A stretch of DNA of 64,000 nt from Isoetes taiwanensis (lineage: Eukaryota; Streptophyta; Lycopodiopsida; Isoetales; Isoetaceae), in contig JAJEKV010000010.1 of the NCBI GenBank assembly GCA_021234155.1, positions 9,456,260 to 9,520,259 on the forward strand. The letters run 5' to 3'. Below, in pieces: positions 1-12,329 of this stretch. Made by a program: the position numbers and the translations under genes. The notes beneath the pieces are model-generated. The model was not told the DNA's origin, ran no database searches, and saw only the letters and a program-made list of their open reading frames with translations. How positions within the stretch are numbered: the stretch's first letter is position 1; the number at the start of each line of letters is the position of its first letter.

Positions 1-37
1 GCTTTTTCTCTCTAGGGTTTATAATCTCTCTCTAGCC

Positions 38-59
38 CCCAAACCCCCAAACCCCCAAA
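38..59 (+). repeat. Short CCCCCAAA tandem
   Basis: Three copies of CCCCCAAA-like units. Not the plant telomere unit (CCCTAAA). Possibly a fragment of a LINE leader. Confidence 0.6.
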
Positions 60-1794
60 AGGTGCTCGACCATGATTTTGAGTCCCCAAATTGGATTATG
101 AGCACCCTTTTCGCAGCCAGAGACCCCTCAAACTTTGGAACCCCCAAAACCCCCAATGGAAGTCATGGCCACAGAAGATGGGCCAGCCTGGGAAAACCAA
201 GGCGAGGGCCGCCACGCAAACGGGTCCCGATCAGCCATCATGGATGAGGGAGAGTCATCCTCCATGAAGAAGGAGGCTCTGGCTAAGGCTAAGGCCCCCC
301 ACAAGCCAGGCCGCCGTGAAGGGATTGATTCCACCACAGAACTCCGCCCCGGCGAGAATTGAGCCGCCAAAGCGGCCGTGGATGCTAACAAAGGTCTGTG
401 ATTGAGGCTAACAAAGGCTCACCTGGCCGGGCATGGCAGTGGAGATGGAGTCCCGGCACCCCATGTGCTTTCGAGGCAACCGGGGGTCGAGAAGAACCGC
501 ATCACAGGCCCGGATACCCGCACATAGCATCGAGAAGATGGCCTTGGCCTGGCACACTTCGACGGCAACAGCCGTGCAGAGCTCAGCGACACGCTGGGCC
601 CGCCCGGACTCGTGTTCATCACTCTAGACACCATGACACGGAGAGGAAGTGGGCAATGCACGAGACGATGGTCATGGTGTCACCGGCCGGTCGAGAGGTT
701 GAGGAAGCCACCACCATGGCACGGAGCGAGGGCCGCCTGCGAGAAGCCGTACACAACCGGGTTCTTCAGAGTACCATTGAGCAAAGAAGCCCCGCTATGG
801 GCTACTGGTGTCGGGCTCGAAAGCACGCCGCCACTGTGAGCCCGGAGGGTCAGGGCAACATCCATAGACAGTGGCCGTGGTCTCCCTACCGAGGTCCATA
901 GTCACCGCAAAGCAGAAGGTGCATTGTGAGATGGCCAGCAAAGAAGAGTTCCGCAAGAGCCGCGGTTCCGACTTCATTAAAAAGGCCGGGACGCGCTCGG
1001 GACCGCCACCCCGAGAACCCCCAAGCAGTAATAGCTCACAAGACGCCGCTAGCTCAGACCACGACCGCTGCCCCACCTTTGCCACCCCACGCCATCCCAA
1101 AATACCACCACCAACCACCCCAAAGACAGTCCCCGCCTCCTAATTTTGACCGCCAGTAGCCGCCAGAACTCCAAGAGCCGCCAGACGGAGAGGCCACAAT
1201 CTGGTAGTCCGAGGCATGCCGGAAGAGGAAGGGGAGAGTCTCAAGCCCACAAAATTAACACACATTCTCGACGGGATGACATTCCCCGCCAAGTTTACAT
1301 TTCCCGGAAAGCAGCCCGCCATGGGGCTCACGTCGTGAACCGCGATTGTCATATTCGGGGTTGCGATGCATAGGTGTGTGATGCCATATTGGCGCCAGGG
1401 GCAAGATGCCGGGGGGGACGCCCCCGTGACGCGGGACCTGACCTCACACCCGCAACAAGAGGCACGCAGACGTGAGCTTGTCGTATCGAGGCATCCGCCA
1501 CCAAGGGGTGCCGCAGATTGGTTCGCCCGGGGATGCACATTTTCCGGCCAAATTTCAAGCACGCTGCAGACCCGCAGCCCCCAATCAGCGTAACATTGGC
1601 CCCTGCTCGCTTCTCCTACCACAACCCCCCATTCTCCCCCTCCTACTCCCCGCCTCCCTCACGACCCTCACGCCCTCAGCCACATGCCGCCTCCGCTCCA
1701 TCTACTTCTCACTCGGCCGCTTCCCATCTCCCCCTCCCTCAAGCAAATCAGTCACAGGCGATGCTTACCACTGCCACACGACAAATAGGAATTG

Positions 1795-1915
1795 TGCCTC
1801 CTGGGTGGTCTCATGGAATTGTCGAGGCTTCCCTTGGCGTAGAAGGGCCTCAACTCCGCGGGCGGTAGATATGGATCTCATCTTTCTCATGGAGACATGG
1901 GCATGCGGGGCATAG
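1795..1915 (+). pseudogene. LINE endonuclease (EEP fold) N-terminal remnant
   Basis: The translated stretch contains SWNCRG followed about 20 residues later by DLIFLMETW. This is the usual opening of a plant LINE apurinic-like endonuclease: the strand leading to the catalytic Asn, then the metal-binding Glu in the ET motif. The frame closes at 1915, and later endonuclease motifs are only scattered. In an active element this domain nicks target DNA to prime reverse transcription. Here it is a relic. Confidence 0.7.
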
Positions 1916-3155
1916 GCTACCCGACCTGCCAAGTTACCAACATTTATCGGTCTTCAATTGCATGCAGACGGAGGGGGTCATGGTGGGGTTGCTTGCTACT
2001 ATCGGACAACCTTGGCACATTCGATTACCTTCCGTAAGAGGCAGACACAACCTGGGTACTTGTGGGTTCGTGTGCATAATACTAGTGGCAACCCTCTTTT
2101 TACGCGCCTTCTATCGCAGCCTTTCCGTCTGCGGATAGGATGGACCCTTATGTCGATCTATATGATGACATACGGCCTGGCGCTTGGGTAGGGTCGTCCT
2201 TCTTGGGGATTTCAATGCACTTTAGACGGAGTAGAGCAGCCCATGAGACTTGACCCCTGGTCGACAATGTCCTCCTGCGTACGCCCCGCAGACGCAACCC
2301 TCCCACGAGGATCGGATGACGGCTGTGTCACTGCCGCTTAAGCATTGGGGCCGTTGCTCGCTATGTGGTATTTTTGACTTGATAATTTGCAATGGCATGT
2401 CACGGTGGCCGCTTCGCGCAAGTGCACCCGCATGAGACAATCGTGGGGAGGGTCTAGTGTGGTGGACTATGTGCTTGTAGTTGCGCAAAGATATGTATTT
2501 CATCGATCGTTTCCGGGTGGGGCACCGATTCCGGATGAGGAGGTCGACTTCGGATCACCTTCCACTTTATTTGGACATGGTTTGGCAAGCCGCCAGAACC
2601 CCCACTATGCCAACCCCTCGCCATCCTTAGTTGCGACTAGGTTATGAGCAGGCAGAGGACTACGCCGAGATGCTCATGGACACCCCGCCAAAGAATTTCG
2701 CCATGGACCCCACACTAGAGCAAACAGATGTACCCGCTTGACTTCACTTATTACCCGATGCAAATGGACAGGTGCTTTAAGACCCCTCCCCCCACGCCGC
2801 CGCCGGGATAGCAACATTTCCTCAGAATCGGGTGGTTTGATGCGAGTGTAAAGAACGCAGCATAGCGCCGGCGCCACATCCCCGGATCCGTGTACTCGCC
2901 AGGTGCCACCATACGAAAAGCACCGCCCATCCGGCGAGACAAAGGCGCGATACCTTGCCGTGCATCGAAGAAATGTTTGGCTTGCTCGGACACTCATCCT
3001 CCAACCTTTTGGCGTGAGTGCTTGCCAAGGCCAGCCCACCTTCTGAGGGACATCACACCGCAAGGGGAACAAAGATTACAAAGCAGCCTCTATGACCCAC
3101 TAGGGGACGTCTGTATACCATACCCCGGGATGGCCCCATTGGTTCTCGGAGGAGG

Positions 3156-4303
3156 ATGTTGTGGAGGGCCCGCATGGTTTGGCTAATGGCAAAGGCGGTG
3201 ACCTCGATGGTATGCGGGCCAAGTTACTCAAATGGGCGGGCGCGGCCGGTGCCGATCCTCACTACCCCTGCTCAACAGAGCATTGCGGAAGGTTTCCCAG
3301 ACAATGGACCACAAGCTGGGTTGTCCCCATTCACAAAGGCGGGCGACCCACACTATCCCGCCAATTACCGGACGATCATGGTCATTTCAAGATTTGCCAA
3401 ATTGTTGGTGGCATTCTCAAAGCGAAGAATTGACCCACCGGGCGGGGCGGCGGATGTCGCGAGCCCTCACACAAGCGGGCTTTGAACCACCCCACTCAGC
3501 GATTGACCATATATTTACACCTGCGGGCATCGATTGAAGGCAGCCGGAACCATCGGTAGGACTTGTATTCTTTGCTTTGTGGACTTGCGAAGGCTTTTGA
3601 TACGGTCCCCGGGGAAAAGCTATGGGCTAGATGCGTCAATCAGGGGCTGCCCTTTTGTCGAGAATGCCATATACAAAGGCTGTATGAGAGTTGTTTTGGC
3701 AGGATGATGTAGCCACGCCAAGCATTCACCAAAGTAGTATTGGGGTCCCGGGGGTGCCCCTCTCACCAACACTTTTGGCCTCTACATTGATCGGTTAGAG
3801 CCCTAGCTTATTGAGCATGGGGGGATGGCATACGCCTTTTGCACCAGTCATCCTGACCGCCACTCATCTATGCGATGATGTTGACCTTCGCCCACACTCC
3901 GGAAGCTATGCGATCTCATCTAGATGCCCTAGACACATTCCGTCACGGCTACGGACATGCGCGTGAATCCGCCAAGACCGGTGGTTCTCATATCCTCTTC
4001 ACGCCACCCCACGCCTCCCGCACTCACATATCGGGGGCGCCTGTGGGAGGTCACGCCCACCTACAAGTACTTAGGGTGAGTTCCCCTCCCTCGCTCTGTT
4101 GGGAGGCGTCCATCCGCTATGGTGACAAAGAGGGCGGAAAGCGCTTTATGCCATGCGGAACAAATACCACCGGCGAGCTCTATGATTGGGGCCATCACTC
4201 ACATCTATTTCGGGCCGGGTCGAGTCCGGCCCTTCAGACGGGGGTCGAGGTTTGGGGGGCCCGCCTCTTTGGCGACTTTGGAATGACTTGGAGCAGTGTA
4301 TAA
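3156..4303 (+). pseudogene. LINE reverse transcriptase remnant
   Basis: Fragments in three frames line up in the order of a LINE reverse transcriptase: a KLLKWAG/VVPIHK finger region (3200-3340), the FVD..AFDT catalytic motif (3576-3615), a GCP motif with SPT-like context (about 3745-3770), a YADD site reduced to YA plus a shifted ATGATG (3866-3880), then a thumb and C-terminal segment with a cysteine-poor GVEVWG motif (to about 4303). At least four frame changes are needed, so no single protein can be read. Compare the better-kept LINE copy at 51.6-53.6 kb. Confidence 0.75.
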
Positions 4304-4790
4304 GGCATTTTGGCACGGGCACTTGGGGTGAAACCTTCATCCCCTATTAGATTCCTCGCTACGTAAAAACCGGATTCTTACTTAAACCCACAAGCGGCTG
4401 ATAGACACATCATCTATTTTTCGAAAAGTGGTTAATATGGGTGATGCTCGGCTCCCCGCACCGGCTTACGCCAGGCAATGGGCCGCGATCGGGGGGCCTA
4501 TTGGAGGGGTAAGAGAAATCAATGGTTGGCCGATGGAACGTGGTGAGCACAAAAGGCGCAAAGTGGACACAGAGGCCGATCGTGATGTACTTCGAAGGAG
4601 TATCTGACGCTTGCTTCCTTGGCAAGCTCGGGACCCCTGGGCTTAGAGCAGGTCAAAACGGCCCATTACAAGGAGCACATCAACCCCGTGTTAGCCCGGG
4701 GCCCGCAGCAATCTACACTGTTCCCACCGCCTTTACATTATTATTTTGCAATGGTCTGAAAGAATGTATTGCACTCAAATTTATGAGCTT

Positions 4791-5500
4791 TTATACATAT
4801 TAAAGGTTTCATCTTTGTAGTAGTGTAAAATACTCATAACTTGATGTGGCATAATTCCTAGAATATGCCATAATCTTAAGAATAGAATGGAAAGGAATGG
4901 AATGGATTAGAATGCATTTTGATCATCCACGAAGACCAACTGGTCTATTAGACCCAAAGAAAGAAAAAAACAAGCCAAAAAGAGGCTAACCAGCAACGAA
5001 ATGCATGGGGGGGTAGTTTTCGTTTTACAGGCCTCCCCCCTCCGTAAAAGCTTTTTTCGAGTAATTTGTTTCATGTTTTTAATGCTTTCCGATGCTTTTT
5101 ATCTGTTTTTTTCCTGTTTTTTCTTCATCTGGAATTTTCCGGTGGTGTTTTCCGGGAGGGGGGGCCTGTAAACCGAAAGTCTTCCTGCATGGGGTGCGCT
5201 ACATGGGTCTCCACTGTGCAAACAAGCCTCCTTCAGTTACACAGTTTCAAGTGAACCTTTAAAACTCCGAGATCTTGGCTTTGCAACGGATGCTATTTTT
5301 TCACCCAACAAAATATAGTTTGCTTTATGCTGACGTGGCAGGACTAGACGATGACGTGGGAAGGGCAAAAAAAGGCCGTCCTAATCCTCTCTTGTTATCA
5401 GCAAAGAATTTGACCTAATGCTTCCCGTCATACCCTCCACGCTCAAATCTTTTATCTCCTTCCCACTGCCTTCATAGGTTAGTTGACAAAGCAGAGAAGA
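4791..5500. other. Intergenic / promoter-side region of U2AF65
   Basis: No coding frame is credible here. The segment holds AT-rich DNA to about 4970, a poly-G/C patch at 5005-5045 and around 5155, and CT-rich sequence just before the U2AF65 start (5440-5500). The promoter and 5' UTR of U2AF65 must lie here. I see no certain TATA box. The short open frame at 5066-5254 has no recognisable domain. Confidence 0.5.
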
Positions 5501-8500
5501 ATGGGTTACGAAGCAGGTTTTTACGAAGATCGTGGTAGATTTGAAGAGTATGGAGAGCCCTCACATTATGACGCGCAAGCTGAAGAGCGCAGCAATGGCG
5601 AGCGCCGGCATGAGGTAGCTAGTTTTCTGGGTTTGTTTTGAGCTTAAATTTCTGTTGCTTAATTCTTCTACGGCCCCTTTTACTCTTTTAAGAGCTAGTT
5701 TGTTTGTTTTGGCGGGAGCTTTCATAGTGCCCAGTATGGTGGTTTTCTAGAAAAATAACTTGTTGAGCACCTCTGTACGTAGGGGTAATAAGTTAGCTGT
5801 TTAGCATGGATAGTAAGCAGTATGTTCCTAAGTAGCTTTCTGTGCATACATTGCCTTTGTATTTGCATTACAATCATTTTTAATGTATAATACTATCATT
5901 ATCTTTGCCAAGGAGTTTTGATATTTTTCGTCTGAATCTCAAACTCTGCTGTTGGTTGCTCCTGTTGCTTGTGATTAGTTTGGAAGAACAACGATTAAGG
6001 AGCAGTCTGTAGCAAAGAGGTGATATGAGATACCCATTTCTTGAGGTTCAATCGGTGGATAAAATGCACCAGACTATTGTATTTGTTTTTTAGAGATTCC
6101 TTTGGTTGAGAAGACGGCGTTCTCATGATTTTGCACTTTTAAGAATGTTTGGTAAGAGTCTTGACGAGGGCGTGAAGAATCCTGCTTTTTGGAAGCTCAC
6201 AACCTTAGTTATGCTTGTTACCTCACGTGCCAGTTTAAAGCAATTATTTATGCTTGAAAAGCCGAATATTTTAAAGCATTTTAGATTTACTAATACAGTC
6301 ATGTAGTGCAATCAGAAGTAGTTTGTAAAGGGATTAACGAAATATTAGCACTCGGTGCACAGGCAGAGGCTGCTTAAACTGCGTTCATGCCTATAAGCTA
6401 ATAGGAAAGCATCTGTATAACGTATATGTTACTTTTTCCAGAAGCAATCCAATGCTATTCTTTACAACTGTAATGAGGCCGTCATAGGCATCTGCACAGC
6501 ATCTTCCGAGCATGTTTTATCATCTATCTGTACTTACTCAAAGCATTTGCAGCATTCTTCACGAGAACGAGAAAAAACCAGGGATAGAGATCGAGATAGG
6601 GATCGTGATAGGGAACGGGATAGGGACCGTGATAGGGACAAGGGACGTCACAAAGATCATAAGAGAGAAGATCGTGATCGTGATCGTGATAGGGAAGATC
6701 ATAAACGAGAAGATCGTGATCGTGATCGGGACTTTGAACGCCACGGCGGTAGAGAACATGGAAGGTAAGTAATTGTAAATCAGTGCCTCCTGATTTCTTC
6801 AACTCATCTAATTAGTTATTCTAGTCTCATTACTTTGTGGGGCTATTTAAGACATCCATATAGCTAGGTAGATTTTAACAAATGAAAAAATAAATTATAT
6901 TTGCTCGAAAAGCTTAACGTTACAGGCATGGATTTTGATGAAATAATATTTTAAATAAATAGTTTGTCTTAATGTGATTAGCATTTCAGAGTTTTCACAC
7001 TCCTCCCGTGTTTAATTACAGAAGGAATACAGAATATGATGATGGTTATGAGCAGGAGAGGGAAAAGAGACATAAACACCATTCCCATTCTCATTCACGA
7101 GGAAGATCATCTCATCGCTCGCGTTCGCGGTCACGTTCGCATTCTAGAGAACGGCGGAGGTGTGTAGTGTAAAAGATCCAGTTTAAGTGGTTTATCAAAT
7201 TCGTTGCTCTATTAAGGTTACCTGTGTTTGCAAAGTCTCTATTACTAATTAAACTAGGATATACCACCCTGGAAGTCATCATATGAGAATATTGAGATAG
7301 GTAGATATATAGATTGATAGATAAATCAATAAAATCTTATGTGCATTTGGTTGGCACGACAGACGAGCAAGTGGCTTTGATATGGCACCAGCTGGTGCTG
7401 CGGTTGTTCCTGGTGCAGCAATGCCAGGTATGCCACTTTGCACTTTGTAGCTTTATAACAGATTTTCTTTTTTAGAAGTTTGATATTGTTTCATTCATTC
7501 TCTAAAGATTATTTGCTTGTTTGGCTTGTTGTGTTGTTGTCTTGTGTTGTTTGTGGTGGCTCCAGCTACTTGCATGAGCAACATCGAGATAAATATACAA
7601 GTGTCGGTTCATTGCTGGTCATTCTCACTCAGCAACTTTTACCTTTCTCATATAATTTCTTATTTTGTAAATATTCTTTTTCTTTTCTAATAAAGCAAAT
7701 GGCCAATGTCATGCTTCATTTCAAGCAGCTCAGAATGTATTTTTGACAATGAAATGTCCTGAATTTACAGGTCAGATGCCTGGGATGGCGGCTCCAGTTG
7801 CTGGACTTTTCTCGCCAATGTTTCCATTTGGTGGTGGTACTCAGGTATTTTTATAATCTTGCTTTATGTATCTTGGTCACCTAGTTCAGTGCATACATTA
7901 AGTAGTCCTCTGGCTTGGTAGTTTGCAGGGCTTCCATCCATGCCAGCACAAGCAATGACACAGCAGGTATGCTGAACATAAGCTACCTTTCTTTAGCACT
8001 CTTAGGTCTAAAGGAGGTGCCAAGCATGGTTATCCTTGATCCACCTGTCACTAATTTATTATCCTTATCCCCAGTTTGTTTACTATCCAAGTATCAATCA
8101 TTGGAACTGATACTGCAGTTTCGAAAGATCACCATTTACCACATTTGTTGGCTTGCTGACCTTGAACACTGTCCCCTGGGCTCATAGCCCAAGTTAGGAA
8201 ACATTGAAATAATCTTGTTAAATTACGTTGCTGTGACAAGCCCTAGAGAGAGCTGCAAATCATCTGGTTTTATCTTGACATTGGTTTCCCTTTAAACAAA
8301 TTTGACTTTTTACTGTTCCACTTTCAATTTTGTTCTCAGCAATCACTCTGCATTTTCTTCAGGCTACAAGACATGCCCGTCGGGTATATGTTGGTGGGCT
8401 ACCTCCTATGGCAAATGAGCAGGTGGGCTACGTTCATGCCTATGTTGTATTTAGGATGAAACATTCTTGGTATGTAATAGCTGACTTTTCTTTGTGGGTA

Positions 8501-10289
8501 GACCATTGCAACATTTTTCAGTCAAGTAATGGATGCTATTGGTGGTAAATCTGCAGTGCCAGGTACATACATTCAGATTTTTTTCTGTTGCCTGCAATGG
8601 GAAACATTTATATCATATCTTTATAAACAGGTGATGCTGTGGTCAATGTGTACATCAACCACGAAAAGAAGTTTGCTTTTGTAGAAATGAGGACGGTTGA
8701 AGAAGCTAGCAATGCCATGGCTTTAGATGGCATTATATTTGAGGTGCATCTTATTTAAAAGTTACATGTCATTTTGGTTGCACTGGTGTTGATTTTGTCT
8801 TCTGAATTACAGGGCGTTCCAGTGCGCGTAAGAAGGCCAAGCGATTATAACCCTTCCATGGCAGCTACTCTTGGGCCGAGTCAGCCAAAACCAAATCTGA
8901 ATCTTGCTGCAGTGGGTTTAACGCCTGGGTAATTTGACTTTATTTTCACATATGACACATGCAAATACTTAATGGGCTAACCAGATTTGTTGTCTCAACA
9001 GTGCAGCTGGGAGTGCTGATGGGCCTGATCGAGTATTTGTTGGAGGCCTTCCTTATTACTTGACTGAAATACAAATTAAAGAGTTGTTGGAATCTTTTGG
9101 GTAAGGGTGGTTTTACCTTTTTCTTTGATGTCTATGTCTTTTATATTCAGTAGCAGCTATGATCTTTCCAGGCCTTTGCGTGGTTTCGATCTTGTTAAAG
9201 ATCGTGATACAGGGAACTCAAAAGGATATGCATTTTGTGTCTATCAGGTCTGCATAGCTTACTTCCTTTTTTTGCTTTAAATATTGAGATTTGTAAACCC
9301 TCTCTTCTGTAGGACCCTAGCGTGACAGATGTTGCATGTGCTGCGCTTAATGGTTTAAAAATGGGGGATAAGACGTTGACTGTTCGTCGGGCCACTGCAA
9401 AGTATTTGTGCATTGCAACCTTCATTTCCATGTTAAATAGTCATTCATGATGGTTGCTAATGTTTCCACATAATATAGTGTGCAAAATGCTCAAGCAAAG
9501 CCAGATCAGGCAAGCGTTTTAGCGCATGCTCAGCAGCAGATAGCATTCCAGGTGATTCAGGTGTTCAGAATTTTTGTGCCCATCCTTTTCTTTTACATCA
9601 ACAATTTATTAATATTTCAGTTAAAATGTAGAAAATGGCATTACAAGCAACACTTGCCAATCCCCTTGGTATGATGGGCTACCCAAATGCGTTAATGGGA
9701 GGCATGGACCCGGGTGGTTTCTCTTTTGCAGAGACACCAACGAAGGTGGTGTGCTTAACGCAGGTATCATTCCTTGTTTACCAATTTTGAGTTTGGACTA
9801 TTAGTTATGTCAGTTGCTGAAAGCTCTTTATTCAGGTTGTATCGCCAGATGAACTGAAAAATGATGAAGACTTTGAAGATATATTTGAAGACATGAAAGA
9901 AGAGTGTGGGAAATATGGTAGGGTTTTCATTTGTAGAGTTTTATCAGAAGCAGCGGTATATGGTTTCATTGTATATATGTTTTATTGTATGTTTCATTCT
10001 TTAGGTGCAATAACTACTCTTGTAATCCCACGCCCAAGTCCAACAGGCGAGCATGTTCCTGGCCTTGGGAAGGTCCTATTACTTTTTCCCTGCTTGTTAC
10101 TATTTTTGAATTTGTACCTTTTTAGTTAGTAACCATTCCTGTCAATTGCAGGTGTTTGTTGAGTACAATGACACCCAAGGTGCTGTAAAAGCTAAAAATG
10201 CTTTAAATGGCAGGAAGTTCAGTGGCAATTCCGTTTTGGCTGTTTATTATAGTGAAGAGCAGTTTGCTGCTGGTGACTATAGTGGCTAG
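5501..10289 (+). CDS. U2AF65: Splicing factor U2AF large subunit (U2AF65), 18 exons
   Basis: The nuclear spliceosomal factor that binds the polypyrimidine tract and recruits U2 snRNP. Coding exons read by frame and splice sites: 5501-5614, 6553-6764, 7022-7159, 7363-7427, 7771-7844, 7922-7966, 8363-8422, 8502-8562, 8631-8743, 8813-8928, 9002-9100, 9172-9247, 9313-9401, 9479-9551, 9632-9763, 9836-9917, 10005-10072, 10152-10289. The sum is 1755 nt (584 residues, close to the roughly 570-590 usual in plants). Order: an Arg/Asp/Glu-rich N-terminus (about residues 40-110) followed by SHSRSRSR; RRM1 with VYVGGL and KKFAFVEM (from about residue 222); RRM2 with VFVGGLPYY and KGYAFCVY (from about 340); and a C-terminal UHM-type RRM ending VLAVYYSEEQFAAGDYSG. 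The start at 5501 is the first in-frame ATG. No lesions are seen. All introns are GT-AG. Confidence 0.93.
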
Positions 10290-11344
10290 GCCTCATTTAC
10301 CGGATCTTCTTTTCTTGGTAAAATGGATCAATCTCACATTGTATTTGTCTGTAAGCATATTTTATTTCTCCCTTGTGCAAATTATTGTGCTGGCATAGTT
10401 TATTGAGTCTATGGGAGGCCCAATGAAATGTATGTTGACCTGGCTTGCAGTCTAGTTTTTGCACATGCAATGGCAGGTGTTTTTTAATTTAGGCTATTTG
10501 TAAGCCAGAAGTGACTGATGCTGATCATGACTGTATATATGGAGTAACTTTAGTGTTCCTTTCCAATGTGCATCTGGTGCACAATTCTTACTAAAATCTC
10601 AATTATGCTTGAGAATTGGCTGAAAATTTGTTAGGCTAACCTGGTTGCCTAGTGCTGGCAGGTACTTTTGTCACAATGTACCCTAATGCTGTGCTTTTGG
10701 CAGCCAAGGTAGATTGAATGAAGAGTCCAGCTAGTGTACTACAGTGCACTTTTTATTCATATTATGTGCAGGCTGGCCTTATATTAGGTTTAGTGTACTA
10801 CACAGTGCACTTTTTATTCAGGTTATGTGCAGGCTGGTCTTATATTAGGTTTTTGCTTTCGTAGAAGATAACCAGCTAAAGGATGGACCTATCAAATTTG
10901 TAAGAACAGCTAGAAGGTCGACAAATGATCGCATTCAATTAAAACATAAATCATCATATGAAAATTTTACGGGGAAAATTATATATTATCACTTCAATAA
11001 TAAAATGGTAGCCCTATTTTCATTGACTTTTAGTTTGATGGTCTGTTTTGGACCACCTGAGCAGTCTACAAGATTGATGCAAAAATAAATTGCTGTAGTG
11101 CTGGAATTTTTGAGCAAAATAATTGGTGCAACTAATGTTTGTTAGAACCTATACGACGTTCCTGCAGTGGCTTTGCCTGATGTGTGTAAGCGGGCAAGCT
11201 TTTGCTAGAACGATTGAGAGATCATATTTGGGTCTTATGTTATTTGGGCCTTATGTTGCGTCTTAAAGCTTGGATATTTTTAATCGAAATTTGAGTGTGC
11301 TTGTGTAAATCACTCCAAGGATCTGGCTCGTGTGTAAAGTGAGT
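10290..11344 (+). other. 3' flank of U2AF65 with tandem duplication
   Basis: Non-coding. It begins as the probable 3' UTR. A 59-bp unit starting TAGTGTACTACA is duplicated in tandem at 10732-10790 and 10791-10852, and the copies differ at only a few positions. The rest is AT-rich with no recognised gene. Confidence 0.6.
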
Positions 11345-11720
11345 CCTTATTTTTTGATTATCACTATTGGTGCAATATTGATAAATTAGTTATCACTATT
11401 GGATGAGTACTGATAATTAGTTATCAATATTATCACTACTCTAGTACTGATAACGAATTATTAATACTATTCCCTTCATGTAAGTTCGATAAAGTTGATA
11501 ATTAATTATTCATAGTGGAGTATAAATTATTAGCTCATGTAAGTTCGATAAGGTTGATTATTAATTATTAGTAGTGGAGGAGTACTGATAACTAATTATT
11601 AGTACCATGTCACCTATATAAGTTCGATAAGAGGAGTATTGATAACTTATTATTAGTCTTTGCCTTGGTTAATAACAAAAAATTTATAAGTCTGATAAGG
11701 TGGTTATTAGTCTTTGCCTC
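11345..11720. repeat. Degenerate AT-rich tandem repeat
   Basis: Variants of GTACTGATAA(C/T)TAATTATTAGTA and of ATGTAAGTTCGATAAGG recur at least four times each between 11400 and 11700. The units are imperfect and of unequal length, so this looks like an old tandem array or the inner part of a mobile element rather than a gene. Confidence 0.55.
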
Positions 11721-11723
11721 GGT

Positions 11724-11866
11724 TAATAACAAAAAATGTACAGCCTTGGTCACATTTTTTTTTATCAGCCTCGGCCAGGGCCTTCGGCCTTAGCGGCAGG
11801 CCTTGACCTACGTGCCAAATATCTGGCCTCGGACATATATCCGCGGTCACGCATTTTTTGTTATTA
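11724..11866. repeat. Inverted repeat (15-bp arms)
   Basis: TAATAACAAAAAATG at 11724-11738 is matched exactly by its reverse complement at 11852-11866. The 113 bp between contain GC-rich blocks (CCTCGGCCAGGGCCTTCGGC). The arms continue the TTATTAGTCTTTGCCT repeat family of the preceding array. This is likely a fold-back or MITE fragment. Confidence 0.55.
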
Positions 11867-11964
11867 GTCTCGGCTGAGAAATTTACTGCCATGCTTTAGT
11901 GTTGTCTTATAATCCTTGAATAAACTTTACGTGAAGGATCTTTTTAAGTATTAGGTAATGCACA

Positions 11965-12321
11965 CCCGGAAGAAATTCCGGGCTATAATTTTTGAGGCGG
12001 CTCCACCAGATGAGGCGGCACCTGGCGGCAAGAAGCTGCGAGTGTCTTGGCCCAGTCTAGCCGCCAAAAATTATCTTGCGAGCTGACCGGCGTGCGTGCA
12101 TTACCTTACGTAATAAACGGGAGGAGAAATTACGTAATGGAGAACGGAATGGGGTCGACCATTCTTGCGCCCCATGACACAACGAATCGAGGCGGCAAGA
12201 ATGGTCGACCCCATTCCGTTCTCCAACGTCAAGCAAAGATAAACCGGATTCTACCGGTTTCTGCACAGCGATCAGAATGACTCCAGATTTTTCAAGAACG
12301 CTCACCTACTTTGCTTGACGT
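11965..12321. repeat. Cluster of four inverted repeats including a perfect 30-bp stem
   Basis: Four fold-backs sit side by side. (1) CCCGGAA/TTCCGGG at 11965-11982. (2) ATAATTTTTG..GCGGCT at 11985-12002 against 12059-12074. (3) A perfect 30-bp stem, 12139-12168 against 12195-12224, with a 26-nt loop. (4) ACGTCAAGCAAAG at 12226-12238 against its complement at 12309-12321, enclosing a small AACCGG/CCGGTT hairpin. No protein is encoded. It could be a fold-back transposon or a precursor of small RNAs. Confidence 0.75.
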
Positions 12322-12329
12322 ATATTGAG

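Larger units (their letters stand above)
1..4790 (+). mobile_element. Degenerate GC-rich LINE (non-LTR retrotransposon)
   Basis: This is an L1-type LINE broken by many frameshifts and stops. The endonuclease start is visible around 1795-1910 (SWNCRG, then DLIFLMETW). Reverse-transcriptase pieces follow in shifting frames: DGMRAKLLKWAG with VVPIHKGG at 3200-3340, an FVDL..AFDTVP-like motif near 3576-3615, a GCP motif near 3750, and an IYA-(D)D site near 3868 where one base seems lost. The C-terminal part holds YKYLGV- and GVEVWG-like motifs at 4050-4260. The upstream 1.7 kb would be the 5' UTR and ORF1, but I recognise no ORF1 domain. The 3' end is estimated near 4790, where composition changes to AT-rich. 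It cannot be active. The 5' end may lie outside the window. Confidence 0.8.

Noticed and set aside
6512-6802. Alternative frames over U2AF65 exon 2
   Set aside because: Shadows of the Arg/Asp repeat. The splice sites and RRM frame fix the true one.
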